A stretch of DNA of 64,000 nt from an uncultured Colwellia sp. (GTDB lineage Bacteria > Pseudomonadota > Gammaproteobacteria > Enterobacterales > Alteromonadaceae): positions 62,001 through 126,000 of the forward strand of contig CAJXWZ010000004.1 of the NCBI GenBank assembly GCA_913062815.1. Direction: 5' to 3'. The first letter of the stretch is position 1; each line of letters starts with the position of its first letter. A program made the translations under genes and the position numbers. Of the stretch, positions 35,915-45,435 are shown piece by piece. The notes under the pieces were generated by a model. That model made no database searches. It saw only the letters and a list, made by a program, of their open reading frames with translations, and was not told the origin of the DNA.

Positions 35915-37297
35915 TTGATATTTGATAAAAATTATAAAATCCTTGCTGTTGATGATGCCAAAGATAGTCAAATGCTACTCGCTTTTGATTTACAATCGGT
36001 GGGATGTGAAGTTATTTCTGCTGGCTCGGGCAAGATAGCGTTATCTATTTTAGCGACTACTGATATTGATTTAATCATACTTGATTTACATATGCCTGGT
36101 TTGTCAGGATTAGCGACACTTGAAATAATAAAAGATAAGGGCGATTGGCAGATGGTTCCAGTGATCATGTTGTCATCGTCAGATGGGGAGAATGAAATAG
36201 TGTCAGCGCTTGAATTAGGAGCGTCAGATTATGTAGTGAAACCTTATATATCAAAAGTTTTATTTGCCCGTATGCGCACAGCACTGCGGTTAAGAGAAAA
36301 AACTAAAGCCCTTGAAGATTTGGCCAAAACCGACTTTTTAACCGGTATTAAAAATAGAGCTTGTTTTGACGAACTTTGTAGTAACGCAATAAGCCAAGCA
36401 CAAAGAAATAAATTCCCCATTGTTTTTGCCATGTTTGATATAGATTTTTTCAAACAAGTCAATGATGATTACGGTCATGAAATTGGTGATAAAGTATTGA
36501 TTGCATTTGCAAGTTGTTTAGCTGAGTGCTTTAGAGACTATGACATTGTGGCTAGAATTGGTGGTGAAGAATTCGCTGTTTGTTTACCTAATACCTTAAT
36601 GGATGAAGCATTAATTGCTTGTGAAAGATTTCGTGTCACTATTGCTAAAATGAGGGTTTCATTAAATAATGATACTAACAAGGAAGTAGATATTACCGTT
36701 AGTATTGGCGTTGCCTCAAGTACAAGTGCGACTCTAGACATGACAAATTTACTAAGGCAAGCTGATATAGGCTTGTATCATGCCAAATCCAATGGTAGAA
36801 ACCAGGTGGTAGATGCAGATCAACTACTTGACAATGCAATCGTAACCATTGGCGATTTTAGCGAGTATACCGAAGAGGAGAAACATTTTATCAAAGCAAG
36901 AGAAAGTGAATCAGAACATGCTAACGAAGCACAAGGCGCGTTTGTAATAGAGGGCCTTGAAATAGAGATTGGCATGGCTAACGTATTAGGTGACGAGCAA
37001 TTGTATAAAGATATTTTGCTTATGTTTTATCAGGATCATGCAGGTGATGTGATAAAACTAAGCAATGCCATTGAAAACAATGACTACGAGAGTAGTAAAC
37101 ATCTAGTCCATACACTAAAAGGTGTATCTTGTTCCGTTGGCGCTATGCAGTTGTTTGAAGTCACTAAATTGCTCGATATTGCCATCAATGAAAAAAATGA
37201 GGCAAGTTACGCCCCCTTGTTAAAGGATGTTGTTACCGAGCTGAATTTGGTTATGCAAAATATTGATACTTATCTGGCTAGCGCTACTGATTCTTAG
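35915..37297 (+). CDS. Diguanylate cyclase with receiver and Hpt domain
   Basis: A 460-residue REC-GGDEF-Hpt protein. The receiver has Asp13-Asp14, phosphoacceptor Asp57 and Lys in VVKPY. The cyclase active site is GGEEF (216-220), and an intact inhibitory RxxD (Arg207-Asp210) lies five residues before it, so product inhibition by c-di-GMP is likely. The C-terminal Hpt domain carries His399 (KHLVHTLKGVSCSVGA). The start is a TTG with a strong GGAGGG seven bases upstream. It probably receives phosphate from the hybrid kinase and ends the cluster. Confidence 0.92.
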   Translation: MIFDKNYKILAVDDAKDSQMLLAFDLQSVGCEVISAGSGKIALSILATTDIDLIILDLHMPGLSGLATLEIIKDKGDWQMVPVIMLSSSDGENEIVSALELGASDYVVKPYISKVLFARMRTALRLREKTKALEDLAKTDFLTGIKNRACFDELCSNAISQAQRNKFPIVFAMFDIDFFKQVNDDYGHEIGDKVLIAFASCLAECFRDYDIVARIGGEEFAVCLPNTLMDEALIACERFRVTIAKMRVSLNNDTNKEVDITVSIGVASSTSATLDMTNLLRQADIGLYHAKSNGRNQVVDADQLLDNAIVTIGDFSEYTEEEKHFIKARESESEHANEAQGAFVIEGLEIEIGMANVLGDEQLYKDILLMFYQDHAGDVIKLSNAIENNDYESSKHLVHTLKGVSCSVGAMQLFEVTKLLDIAINEKNEASYAPLLKDVVTELNLVMQNIDTYLASATDS

Positions 37298-37509
37298 TAT
37301 TAATCCGCTGAAGAAATAAAATTAGCTTGATTTAATCGAAGTAGATATACCCGTTTCTTGTTGTTTATAATATTTTAATTATTCTTTACCTTTTATTAAA
37401 AACAATTCAAAATGTTTTTACTCACTTTTACTAGACCTAATATATTGGTTCTTTTAAAACGTTAAGAGTTAAGTATATTTTTTATTAGCAATTTTTCTAT
37501 GGTAACGTT

Positions 37510-37980
37510 ATGAATATAAAGGAAATTAGCAGCGTTTTATTTGTTTGTATGGGCAATATTTGTCGTTCGCCTAGTGCTGAGGCTGTTTTTAGAAATAAAG
37601 CGCAAGCTCAAGGATTGTCATTGAGAATTGATTCGGCTGGTACCGTTGGTGCACATGTAAAAGAGAAGCCAGATCATAGAGCACAAAAAATGGGGGTTGA
37701 ACGGGGTTATTCTTTTGAAGGCATAAAGGCTAGGAAAGTTTTAACACAAGATTTTGAAGACTTTGATCTTATCTTAGCGATGGATAACGCCAATTTGGAA
37801 GACTTATTAAAAATTGCGCCTGAACACTTACAAAGTAAAGCGATGCTCTTTTTAGATTTTGCTGAAAACCATGAAGAAAATGAAGTACCTGATCCCTATT
37901 ATGGTGGTGCAAACGGTTTCCGTTATGTATTAGATTTAGTCGAGGATGCCAGTGATGGTTTGTTAAATAGATTAAACTAA
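37510..37980 (+). CDS. Low-molecular-weight protein tyrosine phosphatase
   Basis: A 156-residue cytoplasmic phosphatase of the LMW-PTP family. The catalytic P-loop is VCMGNICRS with Cys13 and Arg19; the general-acid loop is DPYYGG near residue 130. It is of the eukaryote-like type, not in a capsule cluster, so the substrate is unknown. Fifteen bp separate it from a DUF1801 gene, so both may be co-expressed. The 212-bp gap upstream separates it from the signalling cluster. Confidence 0.92.
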   Translation: MNIKEISSVLFVCMGNICRSPSAEAVFRNKAQAQGLSLRIDSAGTVGAHVKEKPDHRAQKMGVERGYSFEGIKARKVLTQDFEDFDLILAMDNANLEDLLKIAPEHLQSKAMLFLDFAENHEENEVPDPYYGGANGFRYVLDLVEDASDGLLNRLN

Positions 37981-37995
37981 GATGGGGTAGGGCTT

Positions 37996-38451
37996 ATGCA
38001 TTCAGACGCAAAATCGGCACTAGAATACGTTAATAGTTTGCCAAATGAACGTCTGATAGTTATCAATAAATTGCGCCAGACAATAGTAAATAATTTACCT
38101 AATGGTTTTGAGGAAACTATGGGCTATGGCATGTTAGCCTATGTTGTTCCTTTTAAACGTTATCCTCAAGGTTATCATTGCGACCCTAAGTTGCCTTTAC
38201 CTTTCATTAACCTCGCTTCACAAAAAAACTTTATTGCTTTATATCATGCAGGTATCTATGCCGATAAAAGTTTATTCGATTGGTTTGTTAAGGAATATGA
38301 TAAACATTGTACAACTAAACTTGATATGGGTAAGTCATGTATCCGCTTTAAAAATATCAGTAAAATACCGTATGAATTAATAGCTGAACTGGTGAAGAAA
38401 CTGACAGTTAACCAATGGATAAGTCTTTATGAGAAAGGCATTAGTAAATAG
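37996..38451 (+). CDS. DUF1801 domain protein
   Basis: A 151-residue cytoplasmic protein with the DUF1801 fold (iron-chaperone-like, frataxin-superfamily resemblance). It shows FEETMGYGMLAYVVP, LPFINLASQKNFIALYH and GKSCIRFKNISKIP, the usual conserved blocks. No enzymatic role is established for the family. It follows the phosphatase gene closely. Confidence 0.82.
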   Translation: MHSDAKSALEYVNSLPNERLIVINKLRQTIVNNLPNGFEETMGYGMLAYVVPFKRYPQGYHCDPKLPLPFINLASQKNFIALYHAGIYADKSLFDWFVKEYDKHCTTKLDMGKSCIRFKNISKIPYELIAELVKKLTVNQWISLYEKGISK

Positions 38452-38495
38452 GTATAAGCCATAACTTAGCTCAGTTACAGCTACCCTTTGAATAC

Positions 38496-39545
38496 TTATA
38501 ACCGAGTTTTTACCGCATCAGCTAATAAGGTTAATATATCTTCACTTACCCTTAAATCAACACAAGCATCAGTTATACTTTTACCATAAACTAGTGGTGT
38601 ATCAACTTTTACAGCCTGATTTCCTGCTTCTATAAAGCTCTCAATCATCACGCCAAAGAGACTCTGTTCACCTTGTTTTATCTGTTCGCTTAACGACTGA
38701 GCTACATCTATTTGCTTGTTATGGTCCTTGTAACTATTACCGTGACTACAATCGACCATAATACTTTGTTTAAGTCCGGCTTTGTTAAGAGCATCGCAAG
38801 TATCTTTAATATCTGCTTGGTGATAGTTAGGTACTTTACCACCACGTAATATTACATGGGCAAAAGGATTGCCATGGGTACGATAAATACACATTTGGCC
38901 ACTTTTATCAGGCGAATATAACACATGTGGTACGCTTGACGCTTTTATAGCATCTAGGGCTATTTTAACATTCCCGTCGGTACCATTTTTAAAACCAACA
39001 GGGCAAGAAAGCGCAGATGCTAACTCTCTGTGTACTTGACTTTCTGTGGTTCGCGCTCCGATAGCTCCCCAACTAATTAAGTCAGAAATATATTGGCCGG
39101 TAACCATATCTAGAAATTCTGTACCTGCGGGTAAACCTATTTCATTAATATCAACCAACAATTGCCGTGCAAGATTTAACCCTTTCGCCACATGAAAGGA
39201 TTTATCTAAATCAGGGTCACTAATTAAGCCTTTCCAACCTACCGTTGTACGTGGTTTTTCAAAATATACCCGCATAACAATGAGCAGTTCATTGCTATAT
39301 TTATCTCGTAACTTTTTCAGACGCTTAGCGTAGTCAATTGCAGCTGTAGTATCATGAATTGAACAAGGGCCAATCACAACCAGTAAGCGTTTGTCTTCAC
39401 CACTTATAATAGCCTCAACTTCTTGTCGACTTTGCATAATAAAATCCGCAGTCGTTTTCGTTAAAGGAATTTGCTCAGCTAATTGAGCTGGAGACACTAA
39501 GTTTTCAATTAAACTTGTGCGTAATTCATCTGTTTTAATCGTCAT
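38496..39545 (-). CDS. aroH: DAHP synthase, AroH (Trp-sensitive) type
   Basis: First enzyme of the shikimate pathway, condensing phosphoenolpyruvate and erythrose 4-phosphate; 349 residues. Core motifs are VVIGPCSIHD, FEKPRTTVGWKGLISDPDLD, GARTTESQ and KNGTDG. Segments such as SPDKSGQM and GGKVPNYH match E. coli AroH better than AroF or AroG, and the aroH-ppsR-ppsA neighbourhood is the same as in E. coli. It is transcribed after ppsR, with 149 bp between. Trp feedback is inferred from type, not shown. Confidence 0.88.
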   Translation of the reverse strand: MTIKTDELRTSLIENLVSPAQLAEQIPLTKTTADFIMQSRQEVEAIISGEDKRLLVVIGPCSIHDTTAAIDYAKRLKKLRDKYSNELLIVMRVYFEKPRTTVGWKGLISDPDLDKSFHVAKGLNLARQLLVDINEIGLPAGTEFLDMVTGQYISDLISWGAIGARTTESQVHRELASALSCPVGFKNGTDGNVKIALDAIKASSVPHVLYSPDKSGQMCIYRTHGNPFAHVILRGGKVPNYHQADIKDTCDALNKAGLKQSIMVDCSHGNSYKDHNKQIDVAQSLSEQIKQGEQSLFGVMIESFIEAGNQAVKVDTPLVYGKSITDACVDLRVSEDILTLLADAVKTRL

Positions 39546-39567
39546 GAAATCTGTATGCTTTTATTTG

Positions 39568-39594
39568 GTACTTTTAATAAAGAAGCTCAAGTAC
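39568..39594 (-). promoter_or_regulatory. Spaced inverted repeat in the aroH leader
   Basis: GTACTT (39568-39573) and AAGTAC (39589-39594) are exact inverted arms, 23-49 bp upstream of the aroH ATG. In E. coli aroH is repressed by TrpR at a site in this location, but the spacing here does not match the compact TrpR operator, so this is only a candidate. Confidence 0.25.
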
Positions 39595-39612
39595 ACATAA
39601 ACTTAAAATATG

Positions 39613-39638
39613 GCCGCTAACATAGCTAAATTAGCGGC
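39613..39638 (-). repeat. Hairpin between ppsR and aroH
   Basis: Perfect 8-bp arms GCCGCTAA / TTAGCGGC with a 10-nt loop. On the minus strand it lies after the ppsR stop and is followed by an AT-rich but not uniform T stretch. It could be a weak terminator for ppsR or an aroH leader element. Confidence 0.45.
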
Positions 39639-39694
39639 TAATGTGAACTATTTTAGCGATAAATATCATGATATTTTGATATGCTTTAGTTTAA

Positions 39695-40504
39695 TTAGTA
39701 CTTATATCTTTGCAGTCCGGTTTCATTGAGTATTTTTGCCGTGATTTCTTCGACAGAAAACTTAGTCGTGTTGATAAATGGTATCTTCTCCTTTTTGTAG
39801 AGTTTCTCCACTTCTCGTACTTCCATGCGACATTGCCTCGCTGAGGCATATTTAGAGTTTGACATCCTACCTTCACGAATATCAATCAACCTTTGTGCAT
39901 CAATAGTTAAGCCAAATAGCTTTTTTTTATGCGGCTTCAAAAATGCCGGCAATTTCAATTCATCCATATCATCATCAGTAAATGGATAGTTCGCCGCTTT
40001 GATACCATACTGTAGGGCTAAATATAATGAACTTGGTGTTTTACCTGAACGAGAGACTCCAACGAGTATCACATCAGCGTCTTCATAGTTTGTTACAACA
40101 GAGCCATCATCGTTAGCTAAGGCATAATTAACGGCCTCTATACGGTAATCGTAACTATTTTCATGAATACTATGAGTTCTGTGAGCTTTGGGTTTAGCTT
40201 TCATATCAAGTTGCTTTTCAAGAGGCGCAACAAAGTGTTCTAGAAAGTTATAAATAACGCCATCACAACTATCAATTATTTCTCTAATGTCGTTGTTCAC
40301 AAAAGTATGAAAAACCAGTGCTGGTTCATTGGATCGAGCGCAAACTCTATTGATTTTCTCCTTAGCTTCTTGCGCTTTCTCGATGGTCTCTACAAACGAT
40401 ATGGTTTCATGTTCAAACTCGGTCGGAAATAAAGACAATAATGCATGGCCGAAAACCTCAGAAGTGATAGCAGTACCATCTGATATGTAAAAAGCAGTTC
40501 GCAT
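39695..40504 (-). CDS. ppsR: PEP synthetase regulatory protein PpsR
   Basis: Bifunctional ADP-dependent kinase / Pi-dependent pyrophosphorylase that inactivates and reactivates PEP synthase by threonine phosphorylation; 269 residues. The family P-loop is VGVSRSGKTPSS, and the N-terminal FYISDGTAITSEVFGHALL is diagnostic. It is divergent from its target ppsA across a 157-bp promoter region and precedes aroH on the same strand. Confidence 0.95.
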   Translation of the reverse strand: MRTAFYISDGTAITSEVFGHALLSLFPTEFEHETISFVETIEKAQEAKEKINRVCARSNEPALVFHTFVNNDIREIIDSCDGVIYNFLEHFVAPLEKQLDMKAKPKAHRTHSIHENSYDYRIEAVNYALANDDGSVVTNYEDADVILVGVSRSGKTPSSLYLALQYGIKAANYPFTDDDMDELKLPAFLKPHKKKLFGLTIDAQRLIDIREGRMSNSKYASARQCRMEVREVEKLYKKEKIPFINTTKFSVEEITAKILNETGLQRYKY

Positions 40505-40661
40505 AGAAATCCTTATATTGTTGTGCTGAAAAGTCAGGTGAAAACTTCTAAGCTATATTTCATATATAACTTTTAGTTTCTTTAGTTGGCAGTGTAGAAT
40601 GTATTAAGCTACAAATAAATAAGCATATTTTATTTTTATTGACTCTTAATGGAGAATTGTT

Positions 40662-43037
40662 GTGCAAGAAAACGTACTTTGGTATGAAAACTTGGGAATG
40701 GGTGATGTTGATCGTGTCGGTGGTAAAAACGCATCGCTTGGTGAAATGATCTCAAATTTAGCAAATGTTGGTGTGCAAGTTCCCACAGGCTTTGCTACTA
40801 CTTCTTTTGCTTTTAATGAATTTTTAGAGCAAAGCGGCATTAATGAAAAAATATACCAACTACTCGATACCCTTGATGTTGACGATGTTAATGAGTTAGC
40901 TAAATGCGGCGAAATAATACGTCAGTGGATCATTGACACGCCTTTCTTACCTCAAATGCAACATGACATTGAACAAGCTTACAATAAATTAGCAGGAAAC
41001 TTTACTGAAGATGCTTCTTTTGCGGTGCGTTCATCAGCCACTGCCGAAGATATGCCAGATGCTTCCTTTGCCGGTCAGCAAGAAACCTTTCTTAACGTTA
41101 AAGGCTTAGCTGCGGTAATGGTGGCTATTAAACATGTGTTCGCTTCATTATTTAATGACAGAGCTATCTCTTATCGTGTACATCAAGGTTATGATCACCG
41201 TGGCGTGGCATTATCTGCAGGTATCCAACGCATGGTACGCAGTGACATTTCAGCGTCGGGTGTTATGTTCTCTATTGATACTGAATCAGGCTTTGAAGAT
41301 GTCGTTTTTATCACTTCAAGCTTTGGTTTAGGTGAAATGGTAGTGCAGGGCGCAGTCAACCCTGATGAGTTTTATGTACACAAGCCAACATTGGCAAAAA
41401 ATAAACCTGCTGTCGTTCGTCGTAATATTGGCAGCAAAGCGATTAAAATGGTGTATACCCAATCTCAAGAGCACAATAAACAAGTTGAAATTGTTGATAT
41501 TGAAGAACAAGACTCCAACCGATTTTCATTGACTGATGAGGAAGTACAAGAGCTTGCAAAACAAGCGGTGATTATTGAAAAACATTATGGCCGTGCTATG
41601 GATATTGAATGGGCAAAAGATGGTTTAGACAATAAACTTTATATTGTTCAAGCCCGCCCAGAAACAGTTAAGAGTCGTGAAAATGCTAATGTAATGGAGC
41701 AATTTCAGTTGCAAACTTCTGCCGATATCATTTGTGAAGGCCGCTCTATTGGCCATAAAATTGGTAGCGGTGAAGCAAAAGTTTTAGCTTCTATCGATGA
41801 AATGGATAAAATTTTACCTGGTGATGTACTTGTTACCGATATGACGGATCCTGATTGGGAACCTATTATGAAGCGCGCGTCTGCCATTGTCACTAATCGT
41901 GGTGGTAGAACATGTCATGCAGCCATTATTGCACGTGAGATGGGTATACCCGCGGTTGTCGGATGTGGCAATGCCACCAAATTAATTACCACCGGTGATA
42001 AAGTAACGGTTTCTTGTGCCGAAGGCGATACCGGTTTTATTTATCAAGGTAAACTTGATTATACCGTCACCACTTCAGAAATTGATTCAATGCCTGAATT
42101 ACCACTCAAAATAATGATGAATGTTGGTAATCCAGACAGGGCATTTGCCTTTGCTAAACTGCCGCATGCAGGTATTGGCTTAGCTAGATTAGAGTTCATT
42201 ATCAATAAAATGATCGGTGTTCACCCTAAAGCGCTATTGAATTTTGATAAGCAGTCAGTCGATTTACAAGAAGAAATTAACGATATTATTACAGGGTATG
42301 AAAGTCCTGTTGAATTTTATATCGCAAAATTAACCGAAGGTATTTCAACACTGGCAGCTGCGTATTCCCCAGAAAAAGTCATTGTGCGTATGTCAGACTT
42401 TAAGTCAAATGAGTATGCAAACTTAGTTGGTGGTGAAGAATACGAGCCCCATGAAGAAAACCCCATGATTGGCTACCGTGGTGCTGCGCGCTATATTTCC
42501 AAAGATTTTCGTGACTGCTTTGCTTTAGAGTGTGAAGCAATAAAGCGTGTTCGCAATGAAATGGATTTAACTAATGTTGAAGTGATGATCCCATTTGTTC
42601 GAACCTTAGAGGAAGCAGCAGCCGTGATTGATATTTTAGCCGACCATGGATTAAAACGCGGTGAAAATGGTTTACGTATTATTATGATGTGTGAATTACC
42701 TTCTAACGCGTTACTTGCCGATCAATTTTTAGATTATTTTGATGGTTTCTCTATTGGTTCGAACGACTTAACACAATTAACACTCGGCTTAGATAGAGAT
42801 TCAGGTTTGATTGCTCACTTGTTTGATGAGCGTAACCCTGCCATTAAAGCGCTTTTATCAATGGCTATTTCAGCTTGTAAAAAACGTGGTAAGTATGTTG
42901 GCATCTGTGGCCAGGGTCCATCTGATCATGAAGATTTCGCTGCTTGGCTGGTAGAGCAAGGTATTGATAGCGTCTCGTTAAATCCAGATACCGTCTTACC
43001 AACATGGCTATACCTAGCCGATAAATTAGCTAACTAA
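40662..43037 (+). CDS. ppsA: Phosphoenolpyruvate synthase
   Basis: Makes PEP from pyruvate and ATP for gluconeogenesis; 791 residues, normal length. Domains are the N-terminal ATP-grasp (AVRSSATAEDMPDASFAGQQ near 120), the swivelling phospho-His domain with His419 in GGRTCHAAIIAREMG, and the C-terminal PEP/pyruvate barrel (IGLARLEFI, SIGSNDLTQL). The GTG start has GGAGAA five bases upstream. The target Thr for PpsR is two residues before the catalytic His (Thr417), as in the family. Confidence 0.97.
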   Translation: MQENVLWYENLGMGDVDRVGGKNASLGEMISNLANVGVQVPTGFATTSFAFNEFLEQSGINEKIYQLLDTLDVDDVNELAKCGEIIRQWIIDTPFLPQMQHDIEQAYNKLAGNFTEDASFAVRSSATAEDMPDASFAGQQETFLNVKGLAAVMVAIKHVFASLFNDRAISYRVHQGYDHRGVALSAGIQRMVRSDISASGVMFSIDTESGFEDVVFITSSFGLGEMVVQGAVNPDEFYVHKPTLAKNKPAVVRRNIGSKAIKMVYTQSQEHNKQVEIVDIEEQDSNRFSLTDEEVQELAKQAVIIEKHYGRAMDIEWAKDGLDNKLYIVQARPETVKSRENANVMEQFQLQTSADIICEGRSIGHKIGSGEAKVLASIDEMDKILPGDVLVTDMTDPDWEPIMKRASAIVTNRGGRTCHAAIIAREMGIPAVVGCGNATKLITTGDKVTVSCAEGDTGFIYQGKLDYTVTTSEIDSMPELPLKIMMNVGNPDRAFAFAKLPHAGIGLARLEFIINKMIGVHPKALLNFDKQSVDLQEEINDIITGYESPVEFYIAKLTEGISTLAAAYSPEKVIVRMSDFKSNEYANLVGGEEYEPHEENPMIGYRGAARYISKDFRDCFALECEAIKRVRNEMDLTNVEVMIPFVRTLEEAAAVIDILADHGLKRGENGLRIIMMCELPSNALLADQFLDYFDGFSIGSNDLTQLTLGLDRDSGLIAHLFDERNPAIKALLSMAISACKKRGKYVGICGQGPSDHEDFAAWLVEQGIDSVSLNPDTVLPTWLYLADKLAN

Positions 43038-43056
43038 AGAGCTTTTATATTTAGTT

Positions 43057-43095
43057 AAAAGAGCAGCATGACATCGTCATGCTGCTCTTTTTTTT
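43057..43095 (+). terminator. Strong Rho-independent terminator after ppsA
   Basis: A perfect 12-bp stem GAGCAGCATGAC / GTCATGCTGCTC with a 3-nt loop, flanked by AAAA and followed by eight T. Confidence 0.95.
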
Positions 43096-43343
43096 AGCTA
43101 AAACCCATTACATTAAGTTCACTTAACTAGGATTTAACTCCTTCAAAAATAGGTTAATAGCGCGCGTTGCTAGTAATAACTTACAGCTTTAACTTTGTTT
43201 ACGTACTGAAAGCGGTAAATGATTCCACAAAATATCTATGGTATGAGCAAAGTTATTACACGTAATAATGCTCGCAAAAGAGGTGTTTTTGTTCAATTAG
43301 GTCTAATATTAGAGAAGCTTTCTTTTGTAAGTGGGTTTATCAC
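43096..43343. other. Leader region of the GGDEF-EAL gene
   Basis: With the ppsA terminator this makes a 306-bp gene-free stretch. Apart from the palindrome at 43253-43268 I see no repeat or small frame worth calling. Confidence 0.4.
43253..43268. promoter_or_regulatory. Palindrome upstream of the GGDEF-EAL gene
   Basis: TTATTACACGTAATAA has perfect 7-bp arms around AC and lies 75 bp before the ATG. Its size and symmetry fit an operator for a dimeric regulator; no family-specific consensus is claimed. Confidence 0.4.
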
Positions 43344-45425
43344 ATGGAACTAACGGATGTTAGCAATGTACTGAGTCATAAATATGTTATTAATGATCCG
43401 TTACATCAGTTATTTGATGCTGTGCATACAATCGCTGTTCAAGGTTACGATGTTAAAAGGCGCGTCATTTATTGGAATAAAGGCAGCGAACTCCTTTATG
43501 GCTATACAAAAGCAGAAGCTATTGGCAATAAAATCGAAGAATTAATTATTCCAGTGCAAATGAAACAGCACGTTATTGAAAGTATCAATAACTGGTTCAC
43601 CAAGGACATTCCATTACCTGCCGCTGAACTTTTGCTTCGGCATAAAGACAACAAAGTAATTAACGTTTTCTCCAGTCATGTTTTGTTTACTAATCAATTT
43701 GAACAAAAGCAAATGTATTGCATTGATATAGACATTGCTGATTTAAAATATGCACAAGCGCAAGCTATGTTCAAAGAACACATGCTTGAAGCGGCCTTCG
43801 AAGCAATTCCTGATTTGTTTTTCTTAATGACCGAAGAAGGTACTATTATTGATTATCACGCGAGCAATAAAAAAAACCTTTATGTTCCAGCGGATGAGTT
43901 TATTGGTAAGCCTATGGTTGATATTTTGCCATCAGAAGTTGCTCAACTTTTTAAGGTTAATATCGCGAAAGTCTTAACAGAACAAATTGTCGCTTGTTTT
44001 GAATACCAATTAACCTTTCCTCATGGCACAATACATTTTGAAGCTAGAATAAGTCACCTTCCTGTGCATAATCAAGTTGTTACAATCGTTCGTGATATTA
44101 GCGAACGATATGAAACGGCAGAAATTATTCGTAATCATGCTTATTTTGATCCCTTAACTTTGTTGCCAAATCGATTTTTGTCCCTCGACCGTTTGTCCCA
44201 ATTATTGAATGAAGCAAAACGAAATAATGATAAAACAGCGATTCTATTTCTTGATTTAGATGACTTCAAAAAAGTAAATGATACCCTGGGCCATGAAATA
44301 GGCGATAAACTGTTAAAAGAATCGGCGAAACGATTGAACTATGTGGTTCGTAAAGAGGATACTGTTGGACGCCTTGGCGGTGATGAGTTTATTGTATTGT
44401 TACGTGGGCTAACCGATGATCATAATGCCTTGACCATTGCTGAAAACTTACTGAAAGTCTTTAGGAAGCCTTTTAAAATAGGTGATAGAGAGTTGATACT
44501 AACATTAAGTATTGGTATTGCTATATCGCCTGATAACGGTAATACGGCTTCAGATCTACTTAAGAGCGCAGATACCGCCATGTATCAAGCAAAAGCTCTG
44601 GGCCGTAATACTTATTCATTTTTTACTAAAGCAATGAATGAAACCATGTTGCGGCGTCTAGAGGTTGAAGAGCAAATGCACGGTGCCTTAGAACGAAACG
44701 AATTTGAAGTTTACTATCAATCGCAATTTGATGTTAAGAAAAACGATATAGTAAGTGCAGAAGCTTTACTTAGATGGCACAACCCTAAGCTTGGCAACAT
44801 TACCCCAGATGAGTTTATTCCGATCGCTGAACATACCGGACTTATTGTTCCCATTGGTCAATTCGTCGTTAGGCAGGCATTATTATTGCTCAATAGATGG
44901 CAAACGGCTAAAGGAAAACAATACCGTATGGCCATAAATTTATCCCCAAGACAATTTAGAGACAGCCAATTAATAAACTTCATTGAACAATCGTTAAAGG
45001 AAGCAAAAATTTCAGCTCAATGTCTTGAGTTAGAAATAACCGAAGGGGTATTGATGATCGGTCAATCTTATATTGATGATGCATTAAAATCCTTAAATGA
45101 ACTTGGCATTAAACTATCCATGGATGATTTCGGCACGGGTTATTCATCTTTGAGTTATCTGCGTCAATATGCCTTTGATATATTGAAAATTGATAGGAGC
45201 TTTATTAGCGGCATCACCCATAATAAAGCGGATCGAGAGCTTGTTTCAGCAACCATAGCCATGGCACATAGTTTGGGCTTGTCTGTTGTTGCTGAGGGTG
45301 TTGAAACAAAAGCACAAGCACTGTTACTTAGTGAGTTACAGTGTGACTATTTACAAGGTTTTTATTTTTCTAAACCGATACCGGCAAAAGCGTTGTTACA
45401 ATCATTGCCAAAAATACTACTTTAA
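43344..45425 (+). CDS. PAS-GGDEF-EAL cyclic-di-GMP protein
   Basis: A 693-residue soluble protein: two PAS domains (about 20-135 and 150-260), GGDEF (345-349) and EAL (473-475, EALLRW). The cyclase site is canonical and has an RxxD inhibitory site (RKED) five residues before it. The EAL domain keeps ELEITEG, DDFGTGYSSLSYL and KIDRSFI, so both activities may be intact. It is monocistronic, and not part of the chemosensory cluster, with its own promoter region and a nearby palindrome. Confidence 0.93.
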   Translation: MELTDVSNVLSHKYVINDPLHQLFDAVHTIAVQGYDVKRRVIYWNKGSELLYGYTKAEAIGNKIEELIIPVQMKQHVIESINNWFTKDIPLPAAELLLRHKDNKVINVFSSHVLFTNQFEQKQMYCIDIDIADLKYAQAQAMFKEHMLEAAFEAIPDLFFLMTEEGTIIDYHASNKKNLYVPADEFIGKPMVDILPSEVAQLFKVNIAKVLTEQIVACFEYQLTFPHGTIHFEARISHLPVHNQVVTIVRDISERYETAEIIRNHAYFDPLTLLPNRFLSLDRLSQLLNEAKRNNDKTAILFLDLDDFKKVNDTLGHEIGDKLLKESAKRLNYVVRKEDTVGRLGGDEFIVLLRGLTDDHNALTIAENLLKVFRKPFKIGDRELILTLSIGIAISPDNGNTASDLLKSADTAMYQAKALGRNTYSFFTKAMNETMLRRLEVEEQMHGALERNEFEVYYQSQFDVKKNDIVSAEALLRWHNPKLGNITPDEFIPIAEHTGLIVPIGQFVVRQALLLLNRWQTAKGKQYRMAINLSPRQFRDSQLINFIEQSLKEAKISAQCLELEITEGVLMIGQSYIDDALKSLNELGIKLSMDDFGTGYSSLSYLRQYAFDILKIDRSFISGITHNKADRELVSATIAMAHSLGLSVVAEGVETKAQALLLSELQCDYLQGFYFSKPIPAKALLQSLPKILL

Positions 45426-45435
45426 ATTGTTGCGC

